Positions 35,924 to 45,001 of a stretch of DNA of 64,000 nt are shown in pieces (position 1 is the stretch's first letter; every line of letters starts with the position of its first letter). The notes below the pieces were generated by a model. It worked only from the letters and a program-made list of their open reading frames with translations, searched no databases and was not told where the DNA came from. A program made the position numbers and the translations under genes. Source of the stretch: JAIVGV01 sp032229975 (GTDB lineage: Bacteria; Acidobacteriota; Blastocatellia; Pyrinomonadales; Pyrinomonadaceae); the NCBI GenBank assembly GCA_032229975.1, contig JAVXVG010000023.1, positions 1-64,000 of the forward strand, read 5' to 3'.

Positions 35924-37657
35924 ATGACAACATTAGTCAGTCGGGGCAGACTTCAAATCACAGTCACAACCCTGCTCGTTATAGTCGGCGCGCTGACGCT
36001 GACAACGGCTCAAGCGAGCAACGCGTGTGCGGTTGACGATAGGCCCGCGCGCGCGTTGCACGTCACGCCCGCCGAGCCTGTGTGGGACGACGCGGCGCGA
36101 CTATCTGAGTTGGCGGCGCGACGCGAGAAGGTCGCGGAATACATCGGCGAGAAGTCTGTGCTGGTGTTGTTCAGTGGCGAGCCGCGCGTCTATGCGGGCG
36201 ACGTTGATTACGAGTTTCGACAGGAGAACAATCTCTTCTACCTGACGCACCTCAATCAGCAGGGCGCGACGCTTGTGCTGCTGCCCGGCGCAACGCAGTT
36301 TCGCGAGATACTCTTCTTGCCGCGCCGCGTCGCCTCGCAAGAGGTCTGGACGGGCCATATGTACAGCGCGGAAGAGGCGTACAAACTCTCGGGCATCGCG
36401 GAAATCTGGGACGCCGCCGAATTCGAGCCCTTCGTGCGCGCTCTGCGTTTGCGGCGACTGTATAGACCGAAGGACGAATCAATCTTGAGATCGTCCGCGC
36501 CGTCAACAATCGTCACGCTGACAACACAACCGACGAGCACGACGAGCGGGCAGACGACTACACCAATAACTGCTCAAATAACATCGACCGCTCAATCAAC
36601 ATCCGTCACTCAATCTTCGTCGCAGCCTTCACAGACGCAAGCGGGCGGCGACGCTTTAACGAGCGCGATGATGCAGGGCGAGGCGTCGATCTACTTGTTG
36701 CTGCCGGGTGAGGCGGAGAGCCGAGAGTATCGTCAGGAACAGAATTTCGCGGCGCAGTGGGCCCGCTCTGATCGCGGCTTGACGGTGAGAAACATTCTGC
36801 CGCTCTTCGCGCAGATGCGACGGGTGAAGTCGCCCGCCGAACAGTTGCTCGCGCAGCACGCCGTCGATATCACGGTCGAGGCGTTGGAGCGCGCGATGTC
36901 CGTCGCAAGTCAATCGCGTTGGGAGTATGAGGTCGAGGCCGAAGTCGATTACACCTTCAAGCGGCGGCACGCCGACAACTGGGGCTACCCTTCAATCGTC
37001 GGTTGCGGCGCGGACGCAACGACCTTGCACTATGAAGAGTCGCAGGGCCGCGTCAAGGCCGGTGATCTCTTGCTCATGGATGTGGGCGCGGAGTACGCGC
37101 ACATGAGCGCGGACGTGACGCGCACTTTCCCCGTGAGCGGCAAGTTCTCACCTGCGCAAGCAGACATCTATAACGCCGTGTATGCTGCGTCGGAAGCTGC
37201 GATGCGCGTCGCCAAACCGGGCGCGACGATCAGCGAAGTGCATAACGCCGCGCTCGCATCGATCAAAGATAGTTTGCTGCGTCTCGGCTTGATCACTGAT
37301 CGCAACTCGACTCAGTATCGTCTGTGGTTCATGCACGGCACGTCGCACTGGCTCGGCATGAACGTGCACGACTTGGACGTGTTCGCGAGAGGTGCGCGCA
37401 AGTTTGAGCCGGGGATGATCTTCACCATCGAGCCGGGCATCTACATCCGCGCCGACGCGCTCGACAATTTGCCGAAGACGACTGAGAACCAGAAGTTCAT
37501 CGACGCCGTGCGCCCCGCGTTTGAGAAGTACAAAAACATCGGCGTGAGGATCGAAGACGATGTGCTGATCACTTCGGACGGCAATCGCGTGATGACCGCC
37601 GCGCTCCCGCGCTCGCTCCAAGAAGTCGAGAGCACGATGGCGAAGCTCACGCGTTAA
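35924..37657 (+). CDS. Secreted aminopeptidase P (M24B) with Ser/Thr-rich insertion
   Basis: 577 residues from the ATG at 35924 (GAAGAAAG upstream); a signal segment covers residues ~12-33. N-terminal domain motifs (RREKVAEYIGEKSVLVLFSG) and the M24 metal site are complete: DVGAEYAHMSADVTRTFP (two Asp), HGTSHWLGMNVHD (His), IEPGIYI and VRIEDDVLIT (two Glu). It would release N-terminal residues before proline. A ~50-residue run rich in Ser, Thr and Gln (around residues 200-250) interrupts the N-terminal domain; it is absent from ordinary PepP. The export signal points to periplasmic or extracellular action. Confidence 0.92.
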   Translation: MTTLVSRGRLQITVTTLLVIVGALTLTTAQASNACAVDDRPARALHVTPAEPVWDDAARLSELAARREKVAEYIGEKSVLVLFSGEPRVYAGDVDYEFRQENNLFYLTHLNQQGATLVLLPGATQFREILFLPRRVASQEVWTGHMYSAEEAYKLSGIAEIWDAAEFEPFVRALRLRRLYRPKDESILRSSAPSTIVTLTTQPTSTTSGQTTTPITAQITSTAQSTSVTQSSSQPSQTQAGGDALTSAMMQGEASIYLLLPGEAESREYRQEQNFAAQWARSDRGLTVRNILPLFAQMRRVKSPAEQLLAQHAVDITVEALERAMSVASQSRWEYEVEAEVDYTFKRRHADNWGYPSIVGCGADATTLHYEESQGRVKAGDLLLMDVGAEYAHMSADVTRTFPVSGKFSPAQADIYNAVYAASEAAMRVAKPGATISEVHNAALASIKDSLLRLGLITDRNSTQYRLWFMHGTSHWLGMNVHDLDVFARGARKFEPGMIFTIEPGIYIRADALDNLPKTTENQKFIDAVRPAFEKYKNIGVRIEDDVLITSDGNRVMTAALPRSLQEVESTMAKLTR

Positions 37658-37676
37658 AATTTTTTATGACCGGCCC

Positions 37677-39908
37677 TTACTCGTAGCTCAAAGCCTCGAC
37701 CGCATCCTGTCGCGCGGCGCGCAGTGCGGGATAGAGCGCGCCGATTGTCCCGCCGACTAGACCGATCAGAAGTGAGAAGATGATCCAGCGCGGCTCGATC
37801 TCGACGCTCAAGGTCGAGACGCGCATCAGCGCAAAGCGCGCGGCCAGCGTGAGGGCCAACCCGAGCGCGACGCCGAGCACGCTCACCGCAATGGCCTCCT
37901 GTTCGATGACCCAAGCGATCTTCGTGTTCGACATTCCGAGCGACTTCAAGATTCCGATCTGCCGCGTGCGTTCCGTCACCGTCGTGTACATCGCGAGCAG
38001 GATGACGAGCACGCTGATCGCCGAGGCGATGGCCACGATGACGCTGATGAAGACGTTCAAGGCGGGCACGCCCGTCGCATACAGCTCGGAGAGATCGCGC
38101 GTGAAGATGATCTGATCTTCGGGGAACGCTGCATGGATGCGCGCGGCGACCGCATCCTGCTCCGCAGGGTTCATGCACGCAACGAGAATGGAAGAGACGC
38201 GCCCTTCGCTGCCGAGCTGATCCTGCATGGTCGCGAGCGGAATCTTGATGCGCCCGCCGCCCGGCGGCTCAAACACGCCGACGATGCGGAACAATCTCTC
38301 ATAAAGTTTCACAGTCCCGCCGACGCGCGCCTGCGCGTCCCTTTTGTTCTGTTCGATCCACAATGGATCGACAATCGCCTCGTCGCCCTTCTCCAGCGCG
38401 CGACCCTCGACGATGCGCGTGCCCGCGAGTCGCGAGTAAGAATCAAAGTCGATGCCGTCAACGAGTCGAACGCCAAAGCCCGTCTCGCTCGAAGCGGTCG
38501 TTTGTCCGAGCGGCACGGCGGCGCGCACACCCGCGATGCGCGCGAGTTCATTCGCGTGCGCGACGGGCACGGCGAAGGGCTGTTGACCACTGAAGCCCAT
38601 CGAGCCCGAAGCGCGCACCATGATCTCCGCGCCGACGCTCGCCTCGCGTCGCCCGCGCTCGCGCAAAACGCCGTGCGCGAGCCCGACGGTGAAGATGACT
38701 AAGAGAACGCCGACGCCGACGCCTAAGACGGTGACGAACGTGCGGGCCGGTCTATGTGCGATGTTTGAGAGTACGAGATTGTCCATGGCTTTTCGCAGGC
38801 GTGGATGGCGATCAATTAAACGTCGCGTCGCCGTCGGGAGCGCGCGATACGAAAGGACGATGAGACCGAGCGTCGTCCAGAAGATCATCCCGGCTTTGCG
38901 TACCAAGCCGAGCGTGACGCCGGTGGCCGCCGCGTAGCCGAGCGTGTGCAGTATGACGCCCGTGCCGCCCTCATAGACTCCGATGGTCGCGGGCACGAAA
39001 CCGAAGACGAAGTTGATCACCTTCGTCAGCGATTCGATGATGTAGGGCGCGCTCGCGCCGGGTCGCAAGCCCAACATCCGAAGCGTCGCGAAGACCTCCC
39101 ACACGCTCGTCGCGTGCGACAAGAGATCGAGCGCGACGATGACGAAGAACGCGCCGCTTCGCTGCTGGTAAAACTTATAGACATATGACTCGACGCGGTG
39201 GATGTGCTCGTCGCGCTTGCGCAGAAACTGTGGTTCGAGTCTGCGATCCTTCATCTTGTCGAGCAGCCAACTGATCGGCTTCACGCGTCGCGAGAGCGCG
39301 TAGCCGACGAGCGCGAGCACGAAGGTCGCGCTGCCTGCGATCAAAAGCAGAGTGTAGTGTGCGGGCGCGGGCAGGTCGTAGGAGATGAGCATCACGACCG
39401 CGCCGCTCAGGATGAAGAGCGCGACCGAGAGATTGTAGAGCAGATTATCAACGACGAGGGCCTGCGCGCCCGCGATCAAAGGCACGCGCTTCTTCAAGAG
39501 CGCGGCTTTCGTCGCCTCGCCGAGAATGGGGCCCGTGAACGTGAGGAACGAGACGGCTTCGCCACCGAGTCGCGTGATGAATGCCTGCCACAGACTAAAT
39601 TTCCGATGCTCAGGCGCGACGGCGATGCGCATGGCGGCGGCGCGTATGAGATGGCGCAGGCCACTGATGGAGAAGAGTAGGAAGAGACCGAGCCCGATCT
39701 GCGCGAGCGCGTCGAAGACAGGTTGGATGCCGACGCGGCGCAGCACGTAAACGAGCAGCGCGACGCCGAGCAGGAACGCGACCGCCTGACCCCAGAAGAC
39801 CTTGCGACCCGCGCCGCCGCCCTCGCGCTCATCCGCGCCTTCATCGACGGCAACGTTTGAGTCGCCTTCGTCAGCGCGACGCTTCATCTCTTCGTCGGCC
39901 GAGATCAA
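37677..39908 (-). CDS. Fusion of flippase-like (UPF0104/LPG-synthase TM) domain and MacB/FtsX-type ABC permease
   Basis: 743 residues. Residues ~35-365 form a multi-helix membrane domain of the lysylphosphatidylglycerol-synthase TM/UPF0104 family (WQAFITRLGGEAVSFLTFTGP; FVFGFVPATIGVYEGGTG). From Met375 the sequence is a MacB/FtsX permease: LVLSNIAHRPARTFVTVLG, a periplasmic domain, then three helices with IGILKSLGMSNTKIAWVIEQE and ending EALSYE. No stop or frameshift separates the halves, and no good ribosome-binding site precedes Met375. No ABC ATPase partner is adjacent. The ATG at 39908 overlaps the stop of the upstream gene (ATGA). Likely moves or flips a lipid-linked envelope component; substrate unknown. 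Confidence 0.85.
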   Translation of the reverse strand: MISADEEMKRRADEGDSNVAVDEGADEREGGGAGRKVFWGQAVAFLLGVALLVYVLRRVGIQPVFDALAQIGLGLFLLFSISGLRHLIRAAAMRIAVAPEHRKFSLWQAFITRLGGEAVSFLTFTGPILGEATKAALLKKRVPLIAGAQALVVDNLLYNLSVALFILSGAVVMLISYDLPAPAHYTLLLIAGSATFVLALVGYALSRRVKPISWLLDKMKDRRLEPQFLRKRDEHIHRVESYVYKFYQQRSGAFFVIVALDLLSHATSVWEVFATLRMLGLRPGASAPYIIESLTKVINFVFGFVPATIGVYEGGTGVILHTLGYAAATGVTLGLVRKAGMIFWTTLGLIVLSYRALPTATRRLIDRHPRLRKAMDNLVLSNIAHRPARTFVTVLGVGVGVLLVIFTVGLAHGVLRERGRREASVGAEIMVRASGSMGFSGQQPFAVPVAHANELARIAGVRAAVPLGQTTASSETGFGVRLVDGIDFDSYSRLAGTRIVEGRALEKGDEAIVDPLWIEQNKRDAQARVGGTVKLYERLFRIVGVFEPPGGGRIKIPLATMQDQLGSEGRVSSILVACMNPAEQDAVAARIHAAFPEDQIIFTRDLSELYATGVPALNVFISVIVAIASAISVLVILLAMYTTVTERTRQIGILKSLGMSNTKIAWVIEQEAIAVSVLGVALGLALTLAARFALMRVSTLSVEIEPRWIIFSLLIGLVGGTIGALYPALRAARQDAVEALSYE

Positions 39909-42418
39909 TGCTTACCTCCGGATGAATTTTTCGCGGCGGAAGAATCTACTACGGCCGGTGCGTGTTGCGCCGGACAGCCCAAGACTTCCGTGATGACGCG
40001 ACCGGGGAACTCGCGCGCCCGTCGCGTGAAGTTAGCGCGCAAGGGATCGTCGGGCCGCGCGAACTGGCCCGTGAGCGCGAGGAAGGTCGGGGCGAAGCTC
40101 AAACTGTCATAAGGCTCTTCGACGATGCGACCGCGTGGGATGCCCGTCGCGTCGCCGCCCGTGAACATGAGCGTCGAATGTGTGGAGATGCGGAAGAACG
40201 AGCCGTGATTGCCGCCGGGATTGAAGCCGCGCACGTCGAAGTTCCAATGATTGTTAGCGAAGAGGAGCAGATCGGTTTCGACGAGCAGGCGTTGTCTCCT
40301 TCGATAGCGACGGATCAGTTGTTCGTCGCGGCTCAAGCCGGACGCGTCCGTGTCAGTCATCGGCGTTGTGTGGCGCGCGAACTGTTCGCTCAGCCCGATG
40401 AGACCGTTCGAGTAGTCGGTCAAGTGGAGCGCGTGCAGCCACTCTAGCTCGGTGTGCCACGCGGAGAGCCACGCGGCGCGCGAAGGGCCTGTGGGAAGTT
40501 GCAGCTTCTGATCTTCCCAAATCTTGAGCGGCAGGCCATCGCGCAACTGCGCGCGCTCGAAGCGGACGCGTCCGTCCGCGCCTTGCATCAGATTCGAGAT
40601 GGGAAGATAGCGCAAAGATAACTCGCCGCCGCGCTCGCGCGCGAGGACGAGGGCCTGCTCGTCGGAGCTTCGATAGAGCCAGACGGCCGTGTCGGCCCGC
40701 AGGTCTTCGGCTGCGTCCGACGATAAGTCTTCGACGGGAATGCGGAGCGAGACGAAATCGACGGGGCGACTATCCAGTCCGGGCTGAACGTTGTTGCGCA
40801 CCTTCGTCTCTCGCAGAAGTTGTAGATAGTTGATGCGCGCGAAGCTGCGCGCGAAGTCGAGCGAGCCGTCTGCGCCGACGACGAGACCGGTGGGCGAGAG
40901 GCCGGCCACGTAATCTTGGAGCGCACGGATCGTGTTCGATTCGCCCATCGCGCCTTTGGCGATGAGGTCGGTAATTTTGAGCTTCGATGGATCGAATGAC
41001 TCACGGCGCAGCGCGAGCAGATTCGAGAGCGTGCGCAAATATTCCGTGTACTGCCGTGCGTCGGTCGTCCACGAATCGATCTGCGCGAAGAGCCTGCGCG
41101 CAGCCTGATCGCGACCGGCGTCGGCATCGGCCTTCGTCCACTTCTTCGGCTGCGCCTCGTAGATGGCCTGCTGCTTCTCGATCAAGTGTTGGAGCGCGCC
41201 AAGCTCCTCGGTTAATTCATCGCACAGCTTCTGCCATCCGTTGCGTCGGCGATCAATGGTTGCAAAGAACGCATCGCGTGCGGCGCGTGTTTGATCACGC
41301 GTGAGCTTCTGGGATTGTAGCTGCTGTAAAAGAATTTGCAGGACGTTGAGATCGCTGTCGCGCAGGTGGATGGCCGCGCGCTCGTTGCCGTCGAAATCGA
41401 CGAGCGCGGTGGGATAGTCGTTGCTCTGACCTTTCAAGTAGTAAGAGTCGTCGCTCGTCGTGTAGATGAGCGGGACGAGCGGGTAGAAGCCTTTGACTGC
41501 GTAATCGTTCATCAAACGTCGCTTGGTGACGACGTGGTGGCCGCCGCCCTCCGCCGAGCTGAGCAGGTGGACGAGGTTATAGCCCTGACTGTAAATATGC
41601 TCGTCCGTGTTTGTGCCGTGATCGGAGACGACAACGAGGGCCGTCGTGTCAGCCTGCGGCGTTTTCTGGATCGCCGTCCACACGCGGCCGATTGTCGCGT
41701 CGAGGTCTTGCAATGCGGCGAGGTGCGTGGCGCGGTCGCGATTGTGGTGCGCGGCATGATCGAACTCGGTCGTGTAGTAGTCGAGGTAGCGCACGCGCGG
41801 GTCGTTGAGTTTTGCGATCACCTCGCGCTCCAACTGGCCCATGACGATGTCGCGCCCTTCGAGTCCCATGACCCACTCGTCGAAGAGATCGTGTGGGGCA
41901 CGCGAGAAGTAGTTTCGCAGGCCACGGTCGAGCGTCGTCCAACGCGTGCCGCGCTGGTAGAGCTGGAAGCTGACGTGTCGCTCGTCGTAAGGATAGTTAT
42001 CGACGAGGAGCGGGATGCCCAGTTCGTCCATCAACTCGACGCCGGGCATATCGACGCGGACGCGACCAGCAGAGCCGAGCCAGAAAGGGATGAAGTTGAG
42101 ATAGTCATAAGAGTGGAGCGTGAGCCGGTCGAACTCGACGTTGCCCTTGACCTGCAAGTGCTGGCCCGTGTCGAGCATTGACCAAGAGGGGCCTGACAGA
42201 CTCATGCCGCGCACGTAAAAGTTTTGCAGCCGCGTGCCGCGCTCGTAGAAGACATGCTCGAACCACGGGAGCAGACTTCTGCCCGTGCGCTCGTCGCGCT
42301 CGTGCACGAAGCGATCAATCTGATCTTGCGAGAGCCCGTCAACTTTGATGACGACGACGCGCTTTGCCTGCGCGCGCGCGGGAGTGAAGGAAAAGAGAAG
42401 GCCGAGCACGACCAACAT
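39905..42418 (-). CDS. Secreted alkaline-phosphatase-superfamily (type I phosphodiesterase) protein
   Basis: About 837 residues from the ATG at 42418, which opens a short signal peptide (MLVVLGLLFSFTPARA); the frame to 42628 only translates repeat DNA. Superfamily motifs: VVVIKVDGLS (first metal Asp), GMSLSGPSWSMLDTG (nucleophile region), TTEFDHAAHHNRD and VVVSDHGTNTDEH (metal Asp/His), and a final GGNHGSF/HSTLMFTGGD. About 200 residues of charged, coiled-coil-like sequence are inserted between the DHG motif and the C-terminal part. It should be periplasmic and act on a phosphoester, perhaps a lipid or teichoic-type polymer. The ribosome-binding region is the heptamer tract itself. Confidence 0.82.
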   Translation of the reverse strand: MLVVLGLLFSFTPARAQAKRVVVIKVDGLSQDQIDRFVHERDERTGRSLLPWFEHVFYERGTRLQNFYVRGMSLSGPSWSMLDTGQHLQVKGNVEFDRLTLHSYDYLNFIPFWLGSAGRVRVDMPGVELMDELGIPLLVDNYPYDERHVSFQLYQRGTRWTTLDRGLRNYFSRAPHDLFDEWVMGLEGRDIVMGQLEREVIAKLNDPRVRYLDYYTTEFDHAAHHNRDRATHLAALQDLDATIGRVWTAIQKTPQADTTALVVVSDHGTNTDEHIYSQGYNLVHLLSSAEGGGHHVVTKRRLMNDYAVKGFYPLVPLIYTTSDDSYYLKGQSNDYPTALVDFDGNERAAIHLRDSDLNVLQILLQQLQSQKLTRDQTRAARDAFFATIDRRRNGWQKLCDELTEELGALQHLIEKQQAIYEAQPKKWTKADADAGRDQAARRLFAQIDSWTTDARQYTEYLRTLSNLLALRRESFDPSKLKITDLIAKGAMGESNTIRALQDYVAGLSPTGLVVGADGSLDFARSFARINYLQLLRETKVRNNVQPGLDSRPVDFVSLRIPVEDLSSDAAEDLRADTAVWLYRSSDEQALVLARERGGELSLRYLPISNLMQGADGRVRFERAQLRDGLPLKIWEDQKLQLPTGPSRAAWLSAWHTELEWLHALHLTDYSNGLIGLSEQFARHTTPMTDTDASGLSRDEQLIRRYRRRQRLLVETDLLLFANNHWNFDVRGFNPGGNHGSFFRISTHSTLMFTGGDATGIPRGRIVEEPYDSLSFAPTFLALTGQFARPDDPLRANFTRRAREFPGRVITEVLGCPAQHAPAVVDSSAAKNSSGGKH

Positions 42419-42628
42419 GATCGCAGATCGCAGGTGACAGATCACAGACCTGTTAATCGCGAACTGCAGATTGCAGACCGAGCGATAGCGAATAGTTGAT
42501 AACGAACATCGGATTGAAGAAGTGAGAAGATCGCAAAGCGTAAGCGCGAGTGGCGATAGCAACGACTCGCCGCGCGCCGCCTCGCCTCTTATAATCCGCA
42601 ATCCGCAATCCGCAATCCGCAATCGCAT
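42419..42628. repeat. Long period-7 tract with four perfect ATCCGCA copies
   Basis: Starting right after the start codon of the phosphodiesterase gene, words GATCGCA, GATCGCA, GGTGACA, GATCACA run in 7-base steps (42419-42446). Register continues degenerately through the region. At 42594-42621 ATCCGCA is repeated four times exactly. The two ends are inversely related (GCAGATT on the left, complement GCGGATT on the right). It fills the whole 210-base gap, ending 11 bases before the stop of the next gene. Confidence 0.88.
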
Positions 42629-42632
42629 CGGC

Positions 42633-44666
42633 TCACTCGTTGCCGCCGATGGCGGCGATGATCTTGGCGTCGGCGGGGGAGATGCGCTGCTGCGTGCGCG
42701 CGGCGGCGCGCAGGTAGTCTGCGCTCAACGCGCGCCAGCGCGCGTCCTGCGACTCGTCGCGATAAATCTTCACGAGTGAGTTCTTGGCCGTCTCGTCGTT
42801 GATGCGGAAGAGGCAGTTGAGACAGAGGCTGCGTAACTGTTCATCCGCAGTGCGCGCGAAGATGCGCGCGACGGCAACGGCAGTCGGGCCATCGGCCCGC
42901 TCACCGTGCGCGGCGACGTATTCGAGCGCGCGTCGCACGTCTTCGATCTTCCACTCGACTTCGATCTGCGAGCTTGTCTTGGCCGCCTCGCGCAAAAACT
43001 TCCGGTGGCGCGCGAGCGTGCGCTCGGTGTCGAGCGTGGCGAGGTTGTCCGCTTCGGCAGAGTCTTCGCGGTGCGTGTAGAGACCGAAGCTGGCGGTGTT
43101 GGCGAGCTTGAAGAGCGCGCGTGTTGTGCGACCGTGGGTGGCGGTAACAAGTTCCTCGCGCCGGTCGCGGTCGATCTTCGCGGCGAGCCCGTCGGGGCGG
43201 CGCGCGTAGTCGAGCAAGGCGGCGTACTGTTCGCGCGCGAGTTGCGCTTCGGCTTGGCGGTCATTCTCAAGAGGGTTGAGCGAGACGTGTTCGAGCCGCG
43301 CGTTGATCTCTTCGCGCAGGGCCGGATCGAGCGAGGCGTCGATCGAGAGCAGGAGCTTGAGCTGCGAGTAGGCCCGCAAGCGCGTGGGCTGATTAATATC
43401 CATGCCGCGCCTGTCGGTCACCCAATCGTAGCCGGTGCGACCGAGCATGTAGGCGAGATCGAAGCGCGAGAGGGCCAGAACGTTGCGCGCGAGATCGTTA
43501 AGGACTCGCCGCGTCATCTCGCGACCCTTCGGGTTAAGCGTGTCGCGGAAATCGACGAGCAGGATCGGAATCTTCGGGTGATCGAGACCGTAGAGCGCAA
43601 GGGGGATCATCTCGCGCTTGCGTGCGCCGGGCGAGTCGGCTGTCGTTGCACGACCGTCGGCATCGAAGTAGCGCGTCTCGGTATAGCCCTTCCAATCGCG
43701 CAGGCGCGCATCGTCCCACGGGCTCGCGATGTTGAGGAATCGATTATCGAACTTCTTGCGCGTATTAGTTGATGCCACGTCGGCGCGCGTCGTCCAGAGC
43801 ATCGCGTGCGTGGTCATGCCGTCGGGCATGGCGAGAGGCTCGAAGTAGAGCCCTTCGGCTTCGGCGCGCTGGCGCAAGAGTTCCCAGTTGTGGCCGCGCG
43901 CATCTTCGCCCTGCGAGGTCTCGCGTCGTTCGACTCGTTGCAAATAGAGATCGTCGAGCACGCCGCCGAAAGTTTTTTGCGTGAGCACGAGTCGCGCCTG
44001 AATCTCGCGCCGCTCCGGTTCGGTGAAGAGGGCCTCCTGCCTGTTCGTCGCTCCTTCATAGAGCGAGAGGATGGCGAGCGCGCGTAGGACGTGGGCCTTG
44101 CGATAGTCGTCGAGATTGCGCCGGTAGGTGCGTGAAGAGGCTTTGACGGAGATGCTCACGGGATCGACGAGCAGAGCTTGAAGCGACGACAAGAAGATGC
44201 GTTGCCACACCTCGCGCTCCGTGCCTGAGAGATCGATGACCGAGGGCGGCACGCCTTCCGCATGTCTTTTATTCCCGACGCGCGTGTAGAGGAAAGGCAC
44301 GGCGGACGCCGCGCGCTGCCACGCGGAAGGGCGCGTGTAGGTGTGCATCCAGACGTAGCGCAAACGATCATTGTCGCGCGAGGAGTCGCCGAGCGTGTCG
44401 CGCAGGATCGAGACAAGCGGCACGTCCACATCTTCGCCCTTCTGGGCCGGAGCGCCGTTGAGACTGCCGAAGATGGTCAACAATTCCGCGCCGCCCGCGA
44501 TGGACACGCGTTCGAGCCGGAAGCAGCTTTGAGGCGCAACCTTGATCTGATCGGTTGAAGGCGCGAACGATGGCGTGGGGCTCATCGCGTTCGAGACGGT
44601 CTGCGCGAATGCAGACGACGCTGCGGCTTGCAGCGCGAAGAGGAGTGCGAGAAGCGTGCGTGTCAT
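42633..44666 (-). CDS. Large secreted protein of unknown function
   Basis: About 677 residues from the ATG at 44666, which opens a signal peptide (TLLALLFALQAAASSAFA); ATG 44702 would add 12 residues. The body is mostly helical, rich in Arg, Asp and Leu, with no recognised catalytic motif. Fragments such as MIPLALYGLDHPKIPILLVDF and MTRRVLNDLARNVLALSRFD suggest a compact domain around residues 370-450. The C-terminal 130 residues look like short helical repeats (HEAT-like). I do not recognise the family. It lies between a GT39 glycosyltransferase and a phosphodiesterase, all on the minus strand, so an envelope role is inferred. Confidence 0.75.
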   Translation of the reverse strand: MTRTLLALLFALQAAASSAFAQTVSNAMSPTPSFAPSTDQIKVAPQSCFRLERVSIAGGAELLTIFGSLNGAPAQKGEDVDVPLVSILRDTLGDSSRDNDRLRYVWMHTYTRPSAWQRAASAVPFLYTRVGNKRHAEGVPPSVIDLSGTEREVWQRIFLSSLQALLVDPVSISVKASSRTYRRNLDDYRKAHVLRALAILSLYEGATNRQEALFTEPERREIQARLVLTQKTFGGVLDDLYLQRVERRETSQGEDARGHNWELLRQRAEAEGLYFEPLAMPDGMTTHAMLWTTRADVASTNTRKKFDNRFLNIASPWDDARLRDWKGYTETRYFDADGRATTADSPGARKREMIPLALYGLDHPKIPILLVDFRDTLNPKGREMTRRVLNDLARNVLALSRFDLAYMLGRTGYDWVTDRRGMDINQPTRLRAYSQLKLLLSIDASLDPALREEINARLEHVSLNPLENDRQAEAQLAREQYAALLDYARRPDGLAAKIDRDRREELVTATHGRTTRALFKLANTASFGLYTHREDSAEADNLATLDTERTLARHRKFLREAAKTSSQIEVEWKIEDVRRALEYVAAHGERADGPTAVAVARIFARTADEQLRSLCLNCLFRINDETAKNSLVKIYRDESQDARWRALSADYLRAAARTQQRISPADAKIIAAIGGNE

Positions 44667-45001
44667 TCGTCTTGGTCGGGAAAAAACTTTGACGCTTGGC
44701 ATACTCTCGTCGATCTGTTTCGAGGATGAACGCTCCGCGTGGAGCGGTTTTGCTGCGCCGCGAGGTACTTGCGCGCAACGTTTACGAGCATGAAAGAACA
44801 GATGGAACAACTCACCGCATCGCGTCTGCAACCCTCATGCCCCGCAAGTCTCTTCGTGATACCGAAGCGGCTTTAGTAAAGAGACGCGCCGCGCCGCCGA
44901 TATGTTACCTGAAGAATATGTTAACTGCGTCTCCGATGCGTGCACGCGCGACCGGCGTTGCCGACTTTCGTCTGTTTCCCGCCTCAACAATCTCTCACGT
45001 C
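44667..45001. other. Intergenic region
   Basis: About 335 bases upstream of the unknown secreted protein. It contains two ATATGTTA-type words close together (around 44900-44925) and no clear gene, promoter or terminator. Confidence 0.5.

Noticed and set aside
38786..39908. Separate start for the permease half at Met375
   Set aside because: No ribosome-binding sequence precedes it and the upstream frame is uninterrupted, so a fusion is the simpler reading.
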